Below the pieces are notes generated by a model. It saw nothing but the letters and a program-made list of their open reading frames with translations, was not told where the DNA came from and searched no databases. Positions 38,101-50,100 of a DNA stretch of 64,000 nt are shown here, one piece after another (the stretch's first letter is position 1; each line of letters begins with the position of its first letter). The DNA is taken from assembly GCA_023846275.1 (NCBI GenBank), contig CM043869.1:33300737-33364736 (forward strand). Direction: 5' to 3'. The position numbers and the translations under genes were made by a program. Source of the stretch: Vanilla planifolia (Eukaryota; Streptophyta; Magnoliopsida; Asparagales; Orchidaceae).

Positions 38101-41100
38101 TATTTTTTAAATCATGGCTAAGGTTCCTTGACAATCAAAAGTTAATAATCATACTTGAATGATCTCACAATGATAGGATCTTTAACAAATTAGTTCACTA
38201 ACCCTTATCCATTTCTCTTATATATCTTGAGTTGTAATAGGAAATTATTGATCCATTGATCAGAGATTTCTATTTAATTTAAAGATAGTAGTTAGTAATG
38301 GAATTTTTCAATCCTCATCTATGAGTGAAAAAACTAGAAACACTTTTTGTCCATTTCAAGAAGACTTTATTTTTCGTATCATGTCAAGAAGAGAAATTTT
38401 GACATTACAATAGTTAATTGTTAAATTGAAGATAAAACTTTCCAATCCTTGTAACTTATTTTTTCTTCTACTTTTGCTTTGAAAAGCCTATCACTAGCCT
38501 ACATATCTATTGCCAAGTTCCTTCCCCGTGCCACCATAGTAGGACATAAAAGAGAGGCTCCAATGAGTCACACAAGAGGGGAATTAATGGGGAAGGATAG
38601 AGAATTAAAGATTTGCTTGCATCAATGAGCAAGAGATAAAAGAAAGAATGTGAGGGAGAATTAAGTGAAGGAATGTGAACCAGAGTTTAAGAAAGAGAGA
38701 AACAGAAAGAAGAATTAGAAGAAAGTAATTGGGCAAACATGTTGTAGTTCAAAAATGCAGATCTTGATTATGAGATAGTTGTGGTTTAGGGAAGGAAGAA
38801 TATCTAGAAAAAAACATTTTTTCATATTTAGTTTTCTTGCAATTCAATTAGAGTTTGAAGGTGGTTTTACAAATATAGATCACATGCAAAGTACTAAAAA
38901 TTGGATAAAATATTAGCACTACCTTAGAATGCATTGATTTAAGTTGCGCTCAATGAGGCTTGGTTATGATGGTTGAAAGGTTTTAAGTGAACATTGGAAG
39001 GTACTCTAATGAGACGGAAATTAATGAAAGTTATCCATGCTGAGAAATGAATGTGATAACTGGAAAAGACAAGATAGCATCATGTTATAATTTATGCACT
39101 CAAGGAAATTTGAGAGATCTAGGCTTGCTTTTTAGTAGTAGAAAAACCACTAAAGGCCATTCATAGAAGAAGAGGTTGGAAATTGGAGATAGGTTGTTTT
39201 ATCATGCACGATGGAGGGTATGAAAGGAATATGAAGAAAATGGCCAGTCCAAAGTATGCATGACTAGCATATATGCAAAACAATTTGCATATGTTACACT
39301 CAACACATCTTGCTTTATCATGTGGAACCAATTGAAAATAAGGGGTAAAGCTAAACCCATATGAATTGGATAAAGCTAACAAATTCAATAGGATTGCTTC
39401 CAAAATAAGTGCATAATCATGATAAAGCTAAGCATGATTAGATTATTTAAATTGCACGTAAATAGTATTTAATATATACTCTCTATTACATAGAAAGTTC
39501 CCCAATTTTTAACCCTTAACATTTATAGAAATAGATCTCTCAAACCTTGAAATATCTCATTCATTTACAATTATGTTGGGTGATCAACTAATTTGTTTTC
39601 TAGTCATATCCAAGAAAGTCAAACATTTAATAAAAATGTGTGGAATAATAAATAATTGATAGTAAACACAAGAAAAGTAGAGAATACATTAGAAAACTTC
39701 AACTTTATTAGAGAAATATTTACCTTAGTACATCATATTTTACCCTCTAGATAACACCTAGTCTGACTCAATGCCCCTCTGGGACACTCAATTCAAGGTC
39801 TCATACCCCTTGGAAAACACCAACCAACTACAATCCTTCTCGAGGATTAATCACTCACTTGAACTCTCTCTCCTTCCCTCTTGATCTTAGCTCTCTCTCC
39901 CTTATAGTCAACTCTTTTTGAACAACTAAATATCTCTCCTGATCACTCTTAGATCCTTCAAATCTCTCTGGGCACTTTGAATGTAAGTTATCAAGACTCC
40001 TCTTAATTCCTCTCTTTCTATTACCTCTCTTGGTCTCTTTTATAGTTTAAAGACTAGTGTTCATGAAATTCAAACTCTCCTAAAATTGGGAACCAATATT
40101 CCTAGATAACTCTGAACTTTGACAACTAAATTCTTTGAGTGCAGCCTTCTCTTTGACTCATTCTACATAACTTCTGATTTTGATAAACTTACCTTTTTGA
40201 TCCTCATGAATTAGTCTCTTTGTCAAGCCACAATCATTTCTTGAGATTTTTACTATCCCAATAGTATATTTCAAGATCACCTTCTTAAGCCTTTCATCAT
40301 TCCAGCTCACTTGAAACATTATGTGAGACTCTTCTTTCTTTTTTTAAGAATACAATACATCTCTCTAGACCTTGTCATTCCCTAGTAGTTTATATTCAAG
40401 AAGTCTCTTTGAAACCTTGACCATACTTCTTCAAGCTCTTTTTTTGAGGCCTTTGCTAATGATGAGAACATTTCTTGGAACATCCTTATTTAGTCCGTAG
40501 TAGCATAGGGGTCTTGTCACAACCTTTTTCTCTCAAGGTCACATAGCTTGTCAAATTTCCTTCATTCTTTTTCGAGACATCCCTCTTGAGAAAGTTCTGA
40601 GTCAAATATTCATCCCTCGAGATCGTATTTTGAAATTTCAATATGTTAAATGCTATTCTCGAGTAAGCTATAGCTTTTTTCAGGAGGCTTTTATTTGATC
40701 TTTTTTCAAGACAAAATTGATCACTATTCAACAAACTACTTTATTTCTTACTTGGTATGAAAATGTACAATGTGAAGCTCTTCTTAGGCCCTTTTTTGCG
40801 CTTTTAGAGACAAAAATCAGAAACCATAACAAAACTTTAAATGACTTAAGTTCAGGCTCTACAATCCCATGAGATTTACTTCGGCCATGGAAAACCTTTA
40901 TATGAGAGTTTTAGCGCTATGCTGTATTCAATGCTTTCTGTCCCTTTTCAAATGCTAACAGGTCTTTTTTACAAGTAAATAATCTTAAAATATTGGAAGC
41001 ATTGTTTTCCATCTAATTTCTTGTTTCTTTTGTTTATTCTATTTTTTATTTTTTTATTTTTTACTAGTATAAATGTACTTTGTTTGTTTACAAGTATAAA

Positions 41101-44100
41101 TATGCATTATCACATGCTTTGGTTCCTAGATCTTTTTCTAAACTTTTCAAATATCTCATTTACTTTTTTGATAAATTTTTCACGGAATCCTTTTTCCCAG
41201 GGATATACAATCTTATCTGTCACAGGCATTTTTATATTTTGCTCCTGCAAGTCACAGGGTTCTCATTCTTGTTGATAACCGGCCATGGGTCTTGGACAAG
41301 CATTCCAGATCAGCAAAGCTCTGGCAGCTAATGGTAACCAAGGTCTGGCTTCTAAACTTCAGTCAAAAGTTTTCTGTTCTATTGGAGAGGTCAGATATTA
41401 CTCATACTGCTTTTTTACTACAGTACAGAATATCTCCATTTACAAACAATAAGAAAGTTCGAAAACCTTCAATTTCGAGAAGCAAAAGCAAGAGGAGTAG
41501 TAGTTTCAAACCAAATCTTGATACTTCCAAGTGGTCTCAACGATGGTTTCCCATCATTGACTCTGCAAAATGGCAACAGAAATATTTTCTATCTGTAATG
41601 GATCTGAGCAAAGCTCTTCATGGGTTCATCATCTTCGAAGTGGCATGGAAAAATGTCCATGGTATCAACTATTTAAATGAGCTTCAGGTAATCTACTTGA
41701 TTTTTCATTCATCCACTTCGTCTCACCATTCCTTGTTTTCTTTAATTTCATATAAAAAAAAATTCTGTTTTCTAGATGGATGCAAGTTTAGCTTTAGAAG
41801 TGAAACATATGAGAAAATGGGAATTTTATAGCCCTGAGCAGGCATTGAGTACAATAGCTTTGTGGTTCTCTGGCAAACCTTCAGAAACCAAAATACTTAA
41901 GAAGAACTTATTGTTATTATTTGATCCAAATTCCCAACAATTGGATGCTCATTGTGCTTCGGTGGAGATGTTACTTCGTAGAACTTCTTCCCCAGACGAT
42001 CTATCAAACGATGATTTCTTAGACGTCCTGGAATCTCCAAGTGCACTGAAGAATGAGATGAATCACTTGAAAATAGGATTCGAAAACGAGATGCTTGCCC
42101 AGGAAACGGAGGAGGAAAGTCCTACCTCTCCCACTCATTATACAGATCGTCTTATACTTTTCCGGTTCAGTGATTGCATGCTTCCCGTCAAGCTGCGACA
42201 GGTGATCATGTCTGATCTGAGGCTTCTAACACTGCTGGAAGCTGGACTTCCCTCCTGGGTTATATTCTTTCAGTCCTATCCGCTCTTCTGCCAGTTCTAT
42301 CGCCCTTGGATGCGTCATTTAGCTCGAACTCTGTACATCTTGATATCACTTGTTACTGTCATAATTGGGTTCTATGATCTGTACAAGAATGTACCCCTCT
42401 TGAAGGCAACAGCCTCTCGCTTATGTGGTCCTTTATTTGGCTGGATAGAGGAGTGGGATATGATTTCAAGGATTCGCTACCTTGGAACTATGTTATTCCT
42501 TCAGAATTTTGAAAAGGGTTTGAAGTGTTTTTTTAAATTGGTGCAAATGGCAAGGGCGGTTATATCTGTGGTTACAAGGCCACTTATTGGGCCAATTTCA
42601 GACGTTTTTGAATTCTTCTCCCCATTGTGGACTGCATTTGCAGAGTATATTGAGATAATTTGCTCAACCATGTGGTTGGTGCTCCAATTCGTGCACAATA
42701 CCTTTCTTGACTTGATTGAGTCTTTGTTACAACCATTTGAGTTTCTATTCTCTTATATATGTTACATAGGTAATTATCCAACCACTTGAACCACAAGGTC
42801 TGCTTTTGGTGTGGATCCTGGTCTCTCTTCTAATTCAAAATCTGACATTGTTTTCTTTCTAACTCATGTTTCAGCAAAACTCGTCCAGTCTTTCGTGTGT
42901 TTTGTTAAAGATCTGTTGCTTTTTCCAACTAAATGTATCATTTCTTTGGCAAGTTATGTGAGAAGTCTACTTTCTGGAATCTCATTCAAAGAAATGTTGG
43001 AATCTGCTAAGCTTCTTATCAAGTTTACATTGGTGTCAAAGCCTAAGAGAAATTCATACGACCTTTCAGTTTGGAAAGCACTCTGGAATGATCTCTTCTC
43101 ACATGTATGCAGATTGAAATTCATCCCTTTTGTGGATTTTTTTAAAATTGTTTCTTCATAAATTAAAGTAACATAAGCTGCAAATGAGCAGATTTTTCGA
43201 GCAATTCGGAGTATTACAAATGGACTGTTAGCTTTTCTCATTACATGCAACAGACATCGTTTAAGGTTGGTAAGTTTAATTGAAACATGTTAATTGCCTA
43301 TAAATGTATCTTTCGTTTGTGCAATGTTATGTTAGCATGCTATTAACCAGTAATTGCTTTTGGAAATGTTAGTTTGTAAGAAAGGTTAAGTGGCTCTCTG
43401 TGCTGATATTTTTTAATCAATCATATTTTTAGCCCTCTTTATGTAACTAGGAATTGAAATTTATTATACACCTTTATTTCATTATATGTTTGTACTGTGT
43501 TAATGCAACCTTTGGTACAGCCTAATAGAGGCCTACTTGCTGTCAACTAAAAGATGGATGTCTTTAGGATACCTCAATGATCAACTTATAATTGGTGTAA
43601 ATTAAGTTTAATAAATGGAAGAGGAAGGAAGAAAGAGAGACAATCCTTAAGTAGGAGCCCCTTGGTTTCTTCAATGAGATGAACTTCATGATGTAACATG
43701 TTGTCCAGTTTGTCCCTTCTCTAGATGTCCGCTACCTATTGAGATTAAGATCTTGTTCCCCTTTTTATGGTTTGGGGTGGTATTTGTAGGCCGAGATACG
43801 TTGAGTTGATAACATCTAGGAAAAACTATATCTTTCTAATTGGATGACGATCATTTGGCACTCTCAACGATTACAACAATGTAATGAAATTCCATTGAGC
43901 TTGTTAGGCTGGTCGACAAATGTGCTGATGTGCTTGCTTCTGATGTTGAGCAACTTCTCTAGACATTGGATGATATGGTTTGAGACATGTTGATATCTTG
44001 AAGCTAGAAGAATGCCACAATGTCATGATATGATGTAGAAGCAAGAAAAACTTCTAAATGTAAATTGCATTTCAGAAGACTTTCAATGAAGAAGTTGTGG

Positions 44101-47100
44101 ATCAGTGAGGGTCAGGCAATCCTCCAAATCTCTAGTTATTCTGAAATCGGTTGGTGATGCAAAAGGTCCAAATAGTAAGCTATGATTAAAAACCCAGAAG
44201 TTGATTGATATTTGGAGTTTATTTAGTATGATTATGCTAAAAAAACAGAGAAATCCTAGAGTTAATGGTTTTTGCTGATTTTGGGCTCAAAGCAAAAGGC
44301 ACAAAGGTTGCTTTTTTGAATTATTGACAATAATGAATTACAGTATGTTAAAAAACTTGCAAGATGGAGTGATATGGAGTGCAGTGAAGTGGAACTTAGC
44401 TAGGTGACTTTATTATCACTGCAACAACACAATATCGTGGCAAGGAAATCACTCCCATGTAGCCACGTAGGAGATCAATAGAATATCACATCAATTTTTA
44501 AGTTTTTACTTTGGATAAATTCATTGGTTTCTATGCTTATACAAAAGGAATCATCAACAGCTAACCTGTAAAACTCAGCCATACAGCTTCTTATGTTAAG
44601 AGAAGAGAAGCTTAAACAACAAGTTAAAGAGACAAACAAAAAATTACTTGAGAGCAATTGTTTAATATAGTTTTTTAAGACTGTTGAACTGTTCTTTGTT
44701 TATATATGACATATTTGATGATAACAAAATTATTCTCTTGTTTTAGTAAGTTTTTTCTTTTAAATGTTTCTGATCATATATCTTAAAATGAACAAATATA
44801 CAACTTAGAGTATTTAGTATTAACTAAAAAATTTCAATGACAGTGTTTGGTATGTACGTAATTGACATTAAACATGAAGCTTTATCACTCTTGAAGAAAG
44901 ATATTTTAAAAATCTTCATTTGTTTTAAAATATAAGACCTATAACAATATTCTTAAAATATTAAGAAAAAATAAGGTTTTGAGTGAATGAGCTAAGAGTT
45001 TTTCAAATATATGTTTAGTTAGGACATGTATTTAATTGATCTATAAATATGTCTTATTAAAGATTAAAAATAAAAGTATATCTATAAAACAAGATGTAAA
45101 TATTTAGAAAGAGAAAACTTAAAAATATACAAAAATATATATATCATATAGTATAGTCACATGAACATATAATAAGTGATAGGACTTGTTTATTAAATAT
45201 TATAATTATTGTCATTAATTTAATATACTGCAGTGACATTTATCATATAGTATGATTAGTTCAATTGAGTGTAGTATTGTTTGTTGGACAGTGTTGTAAG
45301 TGAGATAACTTAAGAGATTTGTATAATACGATTATAACGATTATTATTGTATAATATATTCAATATAAAATAAATCAAATACCCAACTACTAATTGGGTC
45401 ATAATACCCAACTACTAATTGATATGATTATTTTTATATTACAATACAATTAATCATTTAAGATACATTTTCAACATTGAAAGCCAATCCAAGTTTTTTG
45501 TATAGTACATTTTAGTTTATCCTATGGTGCGATTAGTACAAATTGGTGCTATCTTATAGCATTATTCCCTGATTGTATGATATGACGTTCATTTTGTGTG
45601 AATAATAGCCGGCTGACTAAATTTTGAGAATTTTTAAAATAGTCGTTATAGGTGTTTGCAATTGTTGGGAAGCTTCCTAAAAACTAAAGGTTCAAATATG
45701 ATGAATAGGTTAATAAATAGTTGCATATCATTTTGAAATGTTAGCACTTGAACATCATATCCTTATTAAAGAAATAAAGAGATCTCTTTCAAGTTCATAT
45801 TTATTTGAGCTAAATTGCAAATCATTTCCAATTTGTTTTACAATATTTTAATGTGCCTTTTTATTAAATTGTTAAGTTATATGACCTTTATATTTAAGCT
45901 TTTATATTATACTTTTTGTCCATTTTTTGAGACTTTTGTTTTTACTTTGACTTAGGCTTTTAGTTACTTACGAGGTCTTTTTGGTTTTGTGATTTATAGG
46001 GTCACTTGGCCTAGTATTATAAGCCAATGAGTATAAAATCTTTTGGCTTGGTGTTTTGCTGGATCTTTTGGCCTATCGTGGGGTTTTTACTACCTGCTTT
46101 TGTGAAAGTCTTAGCATTTTGGTTGAGGTTAGACATAGATCCGACTTTAGATCTAACCATATAATAATCTATTGTATACTTTTTTTATTACATATGTATA
46201 TAAAATATTTCAACATTTAATAAAAGTTTCTAAAACAAGCTTATAAGAACAATTAAGAAACTCAAAAAACATCTGTTATATTTTACTTGAATTTATTTAA
46301 GATTGGGATTCTTGCAATTTGTCACTCATCTTGTGTAAACTTTACACTCCCATTTTCTAATAGAAACTACTTAGGGTGTTCTGTGACTTTTGGATTTGGG
46401 CTTCAATTTTCTTATTGTAGTCTCAAAACCAACAAAATTTACACTTTCATTTATTGATTGCTTGGGGTGTTTTGGGAATCATGTAGTATAAGAACACATC
46501 CAATTGGCATGGAACCATATGAAAAGTTTGGGATAACATAGAAATATGCAATATTCACTTAAAATTCTTAGATACTTATGTATACTTGTATCTTAAGGTA
46601 TTTATAGAAAAATATAACATATATTCTTCATTGTAACAGTAGAAGTGTGATATCCACAAGGAGAGACTATACAAATCATAAACCTTAATTCGATTTTAAT
46701 CACACCAGTTACAAATTAAGATAATAATTAAAATATTTTACTTTCAAATACATTAAGTAGGATATTTGTTTTATAAAACTAAATTCACTAACTCAATTAT
46801 TCTAATATTTGATAATGGAAGACTAATGATTCTAGTAATCTCAAATGTTCTTGTAAAGGAAATATCTTGTTAATCTTAATGGCTTTTGTAAGCGAGTTTT
46901 AAAAAGGTTTAGATTTATAAATTTTTATGTGGGAGTGGAAGGTAAGTAAAGTATGCAAATAATTTTTAAATGGTTCGATCCAAACTTGAATCTACATCTA
47001 CTCCTAGCCAAATTGCTAAACGTACACTAATTTACTCATATTTTTTCATAGCTAGGTGGGGTCAACCTAAACAACAACTACTTTTTTGTTGTAGTCAGGT

Positions 47101-50100
47101 ATGGGTCAATCTACATTAAAACTATTCAAGATAAATGGCACGGTCTTATACTTTCCCCTTCTTATGAAAGAAAATTTCCAAGTTAAGTTTTTCTCTCAAA
47201 GGTATGCAAATGATCATTAGGCTTTTCTTTAATGTTTAAATGCCTTTATATAGTTTATAGGATCCTCTCAAATAGTTCCAAACCATGCTCTAATGGCTTT
47301 AATCAATTTCCTAAAAATTTAATCAAACTATTTGTTATTTACATTCCTAAATTGATCGTATTGTCTAATACAAGGGTTATATAAGTACAATGCAACATTA
47401 AGTGCATTGTCAAATCAATTGTCTAGATCTAATTAGTTCATTTCTCTCTACATTTATGTATTGTATAGATACAATGGGACATCATATGGTACAAAAAGAA
47501 CAAAATCTCTTAACTCTTATTTTTGAACTCTCGAGAAATTGTTGTATAATTGGTAATTATAAATGGACGATAAGTCCTATGATGAGCTCATTTGTACTTA
47601 TTATAACAGATCATATTTGTATGATAAATGAATTATACTACTACAAGGCAAATCTACTTAATATATGTCTAAGTCCTAATACCAGGCTCTCGTGTGAAAA
47701 TGGTATCGTGTGTACAGGTATGATGGAAGTTCACTCAATAACAGCTTAAGTTCTCAATACTAATGTCTTTAGCAAATAATATCATGTAAGTACAAAATTG
47801 ATATCATACATGTACAATTGAAATTAACACACATGGTATTATTCAGTTGAATATATGTCCGAAATTCCAAATGACTACATTGTACAAGTACGAAACATAA
47901 TATCATACTCTACGAAGCTTTAATATTCTAAACCTCAATATACACCTCTCAAGTAATTCTTTAGCTTACTTGTATGATAGTGTTATCGTATTCGTACGAA
48001 CAATAAAACTTATACATATGGGATTGCCTAAGATTGATGGTATGTTCAATTTTTTATGATTATTAGTTGCAGTGTACGAAGATGAACTTATAAAAGTATG
48101 ATTGGTACAATCAAATACAATCCTTACTAAATTCAATCATTTTTCAATTCTAACTTAATTAGCCAATGATAAATGATGGAACCTATGTTGAACACAATGT
48201 TCTCAGGCATATTAGAATGTAAGTAAATATGTATGAAAAATACATGCCTTAAGATAAATTCTACTTGAGTGAACATATGATTTTAAAAGCATGTAAACAC
48301 TCACTCCAGACTTACAATTCTCAATTTCATGGAAATTTTATAGGTTTTAACATTTTATTATCAATAATGAAAATGACTCAATGAAGATCTTCTCCAAAAT
48401 TGTTTAAACTTGTGTTTTTCCTAATGCCAATTACGATTAATATCCAAACACTTTTGTTAAGCTTATTAAGTCTATTTGATCAAACTCACTACATAATTAA
48501 TATATATGCTCTTGATATACATGATCTATAAGCACAGAAAAAAAAATTAATAAACATAGCATAATAGATTTATTATTATCAAATAAATAGTATAATAACC
48601 AGTGATATAATATTCATACAATATCCACACAACTTAAAATATCATGAAATTATGACAAAACTCAATTGATTTTTCAACATCCTATAGTGATCTATAGAAG
48701 TCCAAAAGATGATAAAGATGTACTAGATGCCAATGCTCAAACTCTTCTTCCTCTTTTCGTGAAGTGCAAATGAACTTGAAAGAATAAGTACCAAGTTTTG
48801 TAATTTCTTGGCAATTATAAAAGATTTTCTCTTTCTCATCTTTCACTTGGTAAGATGAAAGAAGCCTAATACATATGATAGTAGAAAATCTTATAGAATA
48901 AATTCCTACATTATGTTGTAAAAGGGATATCATACTAAATTCAATATTTGAGTTAGTCCTCAGTAAAGATGATAAAATAAGTTTGCATTTGTATGGCTCA
49001 TATTTATTAAGGATAGGAATAATATGAAGTACAAAATCAAGGTCAACAAGCAATGTTAATTGTTGGAGATGACAATGGGATATTTTTATTGATAAGTTTA
49101 TTCTTTGACATATTTGCAAGTATAAGTAAAGAGAGCTCTTGTAGTATTAGGGATGTGGTTAACTCTTTATGATGGAGAAGCTTTGGGAAAGAGCTCAAGT
49201 AGCAAAGGATAATCATGATAAATAATGGGAAGCATATCTTTCATTTATTCTTATTTGGCTTTGGTCTTGCATTCATCTTGAGGAAAGATAATTAAAATAA
49301 AGAATACAAGTACTTTGATCATCATGCCTAGTTTTGCTATCAAAGATCAAACAATGCATATACACATCACAACAAAAGATACCTCTGCAATTATCAAGAT
49401 CCAGCAATATTAAGCATTTTTGCATGACGTTAAGGTTGACCGAACTTCAAATGTAATGGAATGAGGTTAGGATGGATATGCAATTTTATGGTTAGCTAGG
49501 AATTTAGAGAAATGAAATTAATTAAGCTCTTTTTGCTGTATATAACTTGTGTTTTGCCACAACTTGCCATTTAAGTAGTAAATAATTTAGCTTGATCAAA
49601 TGCATCACCCTATGATAAATCATTGAACGAACTTCATGAATTTTGCATGGTCAAGTAGTGTTAGATCTACAATTTTTTGTAAATGAAGCCATGATGATTT
49701 TTATAAATAGCATGTTCATGGAAGCTCTGCTTATAGCTTTGAGTTCTTAATGGCTTATTTGCATCCCAAGGATGCAAAACATTTTTTGTTGCTAATCTAA
49801 AATTCAGTAAACTTTATCTCAAGCTTTGAAACCTCATCATAGTATGCTGTTGGAGTTCAAAAATGCTATTGTAGATGGATCCTTTGATTCAAAACTTGCT
49901 GTTAGATGAAGCGATTCATTAAATAATAACCTTCAATAATTTTTTTCTCCAAACAGTGAGTGAAATCAACAACAAAGCTGATTACAAAACTGTTTTGCAG
50001 TATTTTGCATTGAACAGCAAATTGAATTCCCCTTTGTAGCAAAACAAAATGCAACTGCCTTCAGGAATAACTCTCTAGCTGTTGTAGATGAGGCTTATAG

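Larger units (their letters stand above)
32159..41200 (+). other. Intron of about 9.0 kb holding a Copia fossil
   Basis: Donor GG|GTGGGT at 32,159, acceptor TTTTTCCCAG at 41,200. Phase 2 on the left (LQI-GG) joins a single G on the right (G-GAT) to read LTGLQIGDIQSYLSQ. The intron contains a broken Copia element and other repeat-like DNA (CT-rich 39,760-40,740), plus a possible alternative exon near its end. Confidence 0.65.

Noticed and set aside
43270-43275. Strong donor GTAAGT at 43,270 for the fifth coding exon
   Set aside because: It would leave phase 0 and put the next exon out of frame; the weaker donor at 43,266 joins to STYNHM in frame and reaches a stop in the following exon.
48682-49119. 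145-codon minus-strand open frame inside the 8.4-kb intron
   Set aside because: It is long for AT-rich DNA, but codon use and residues look random and no motif is visible.
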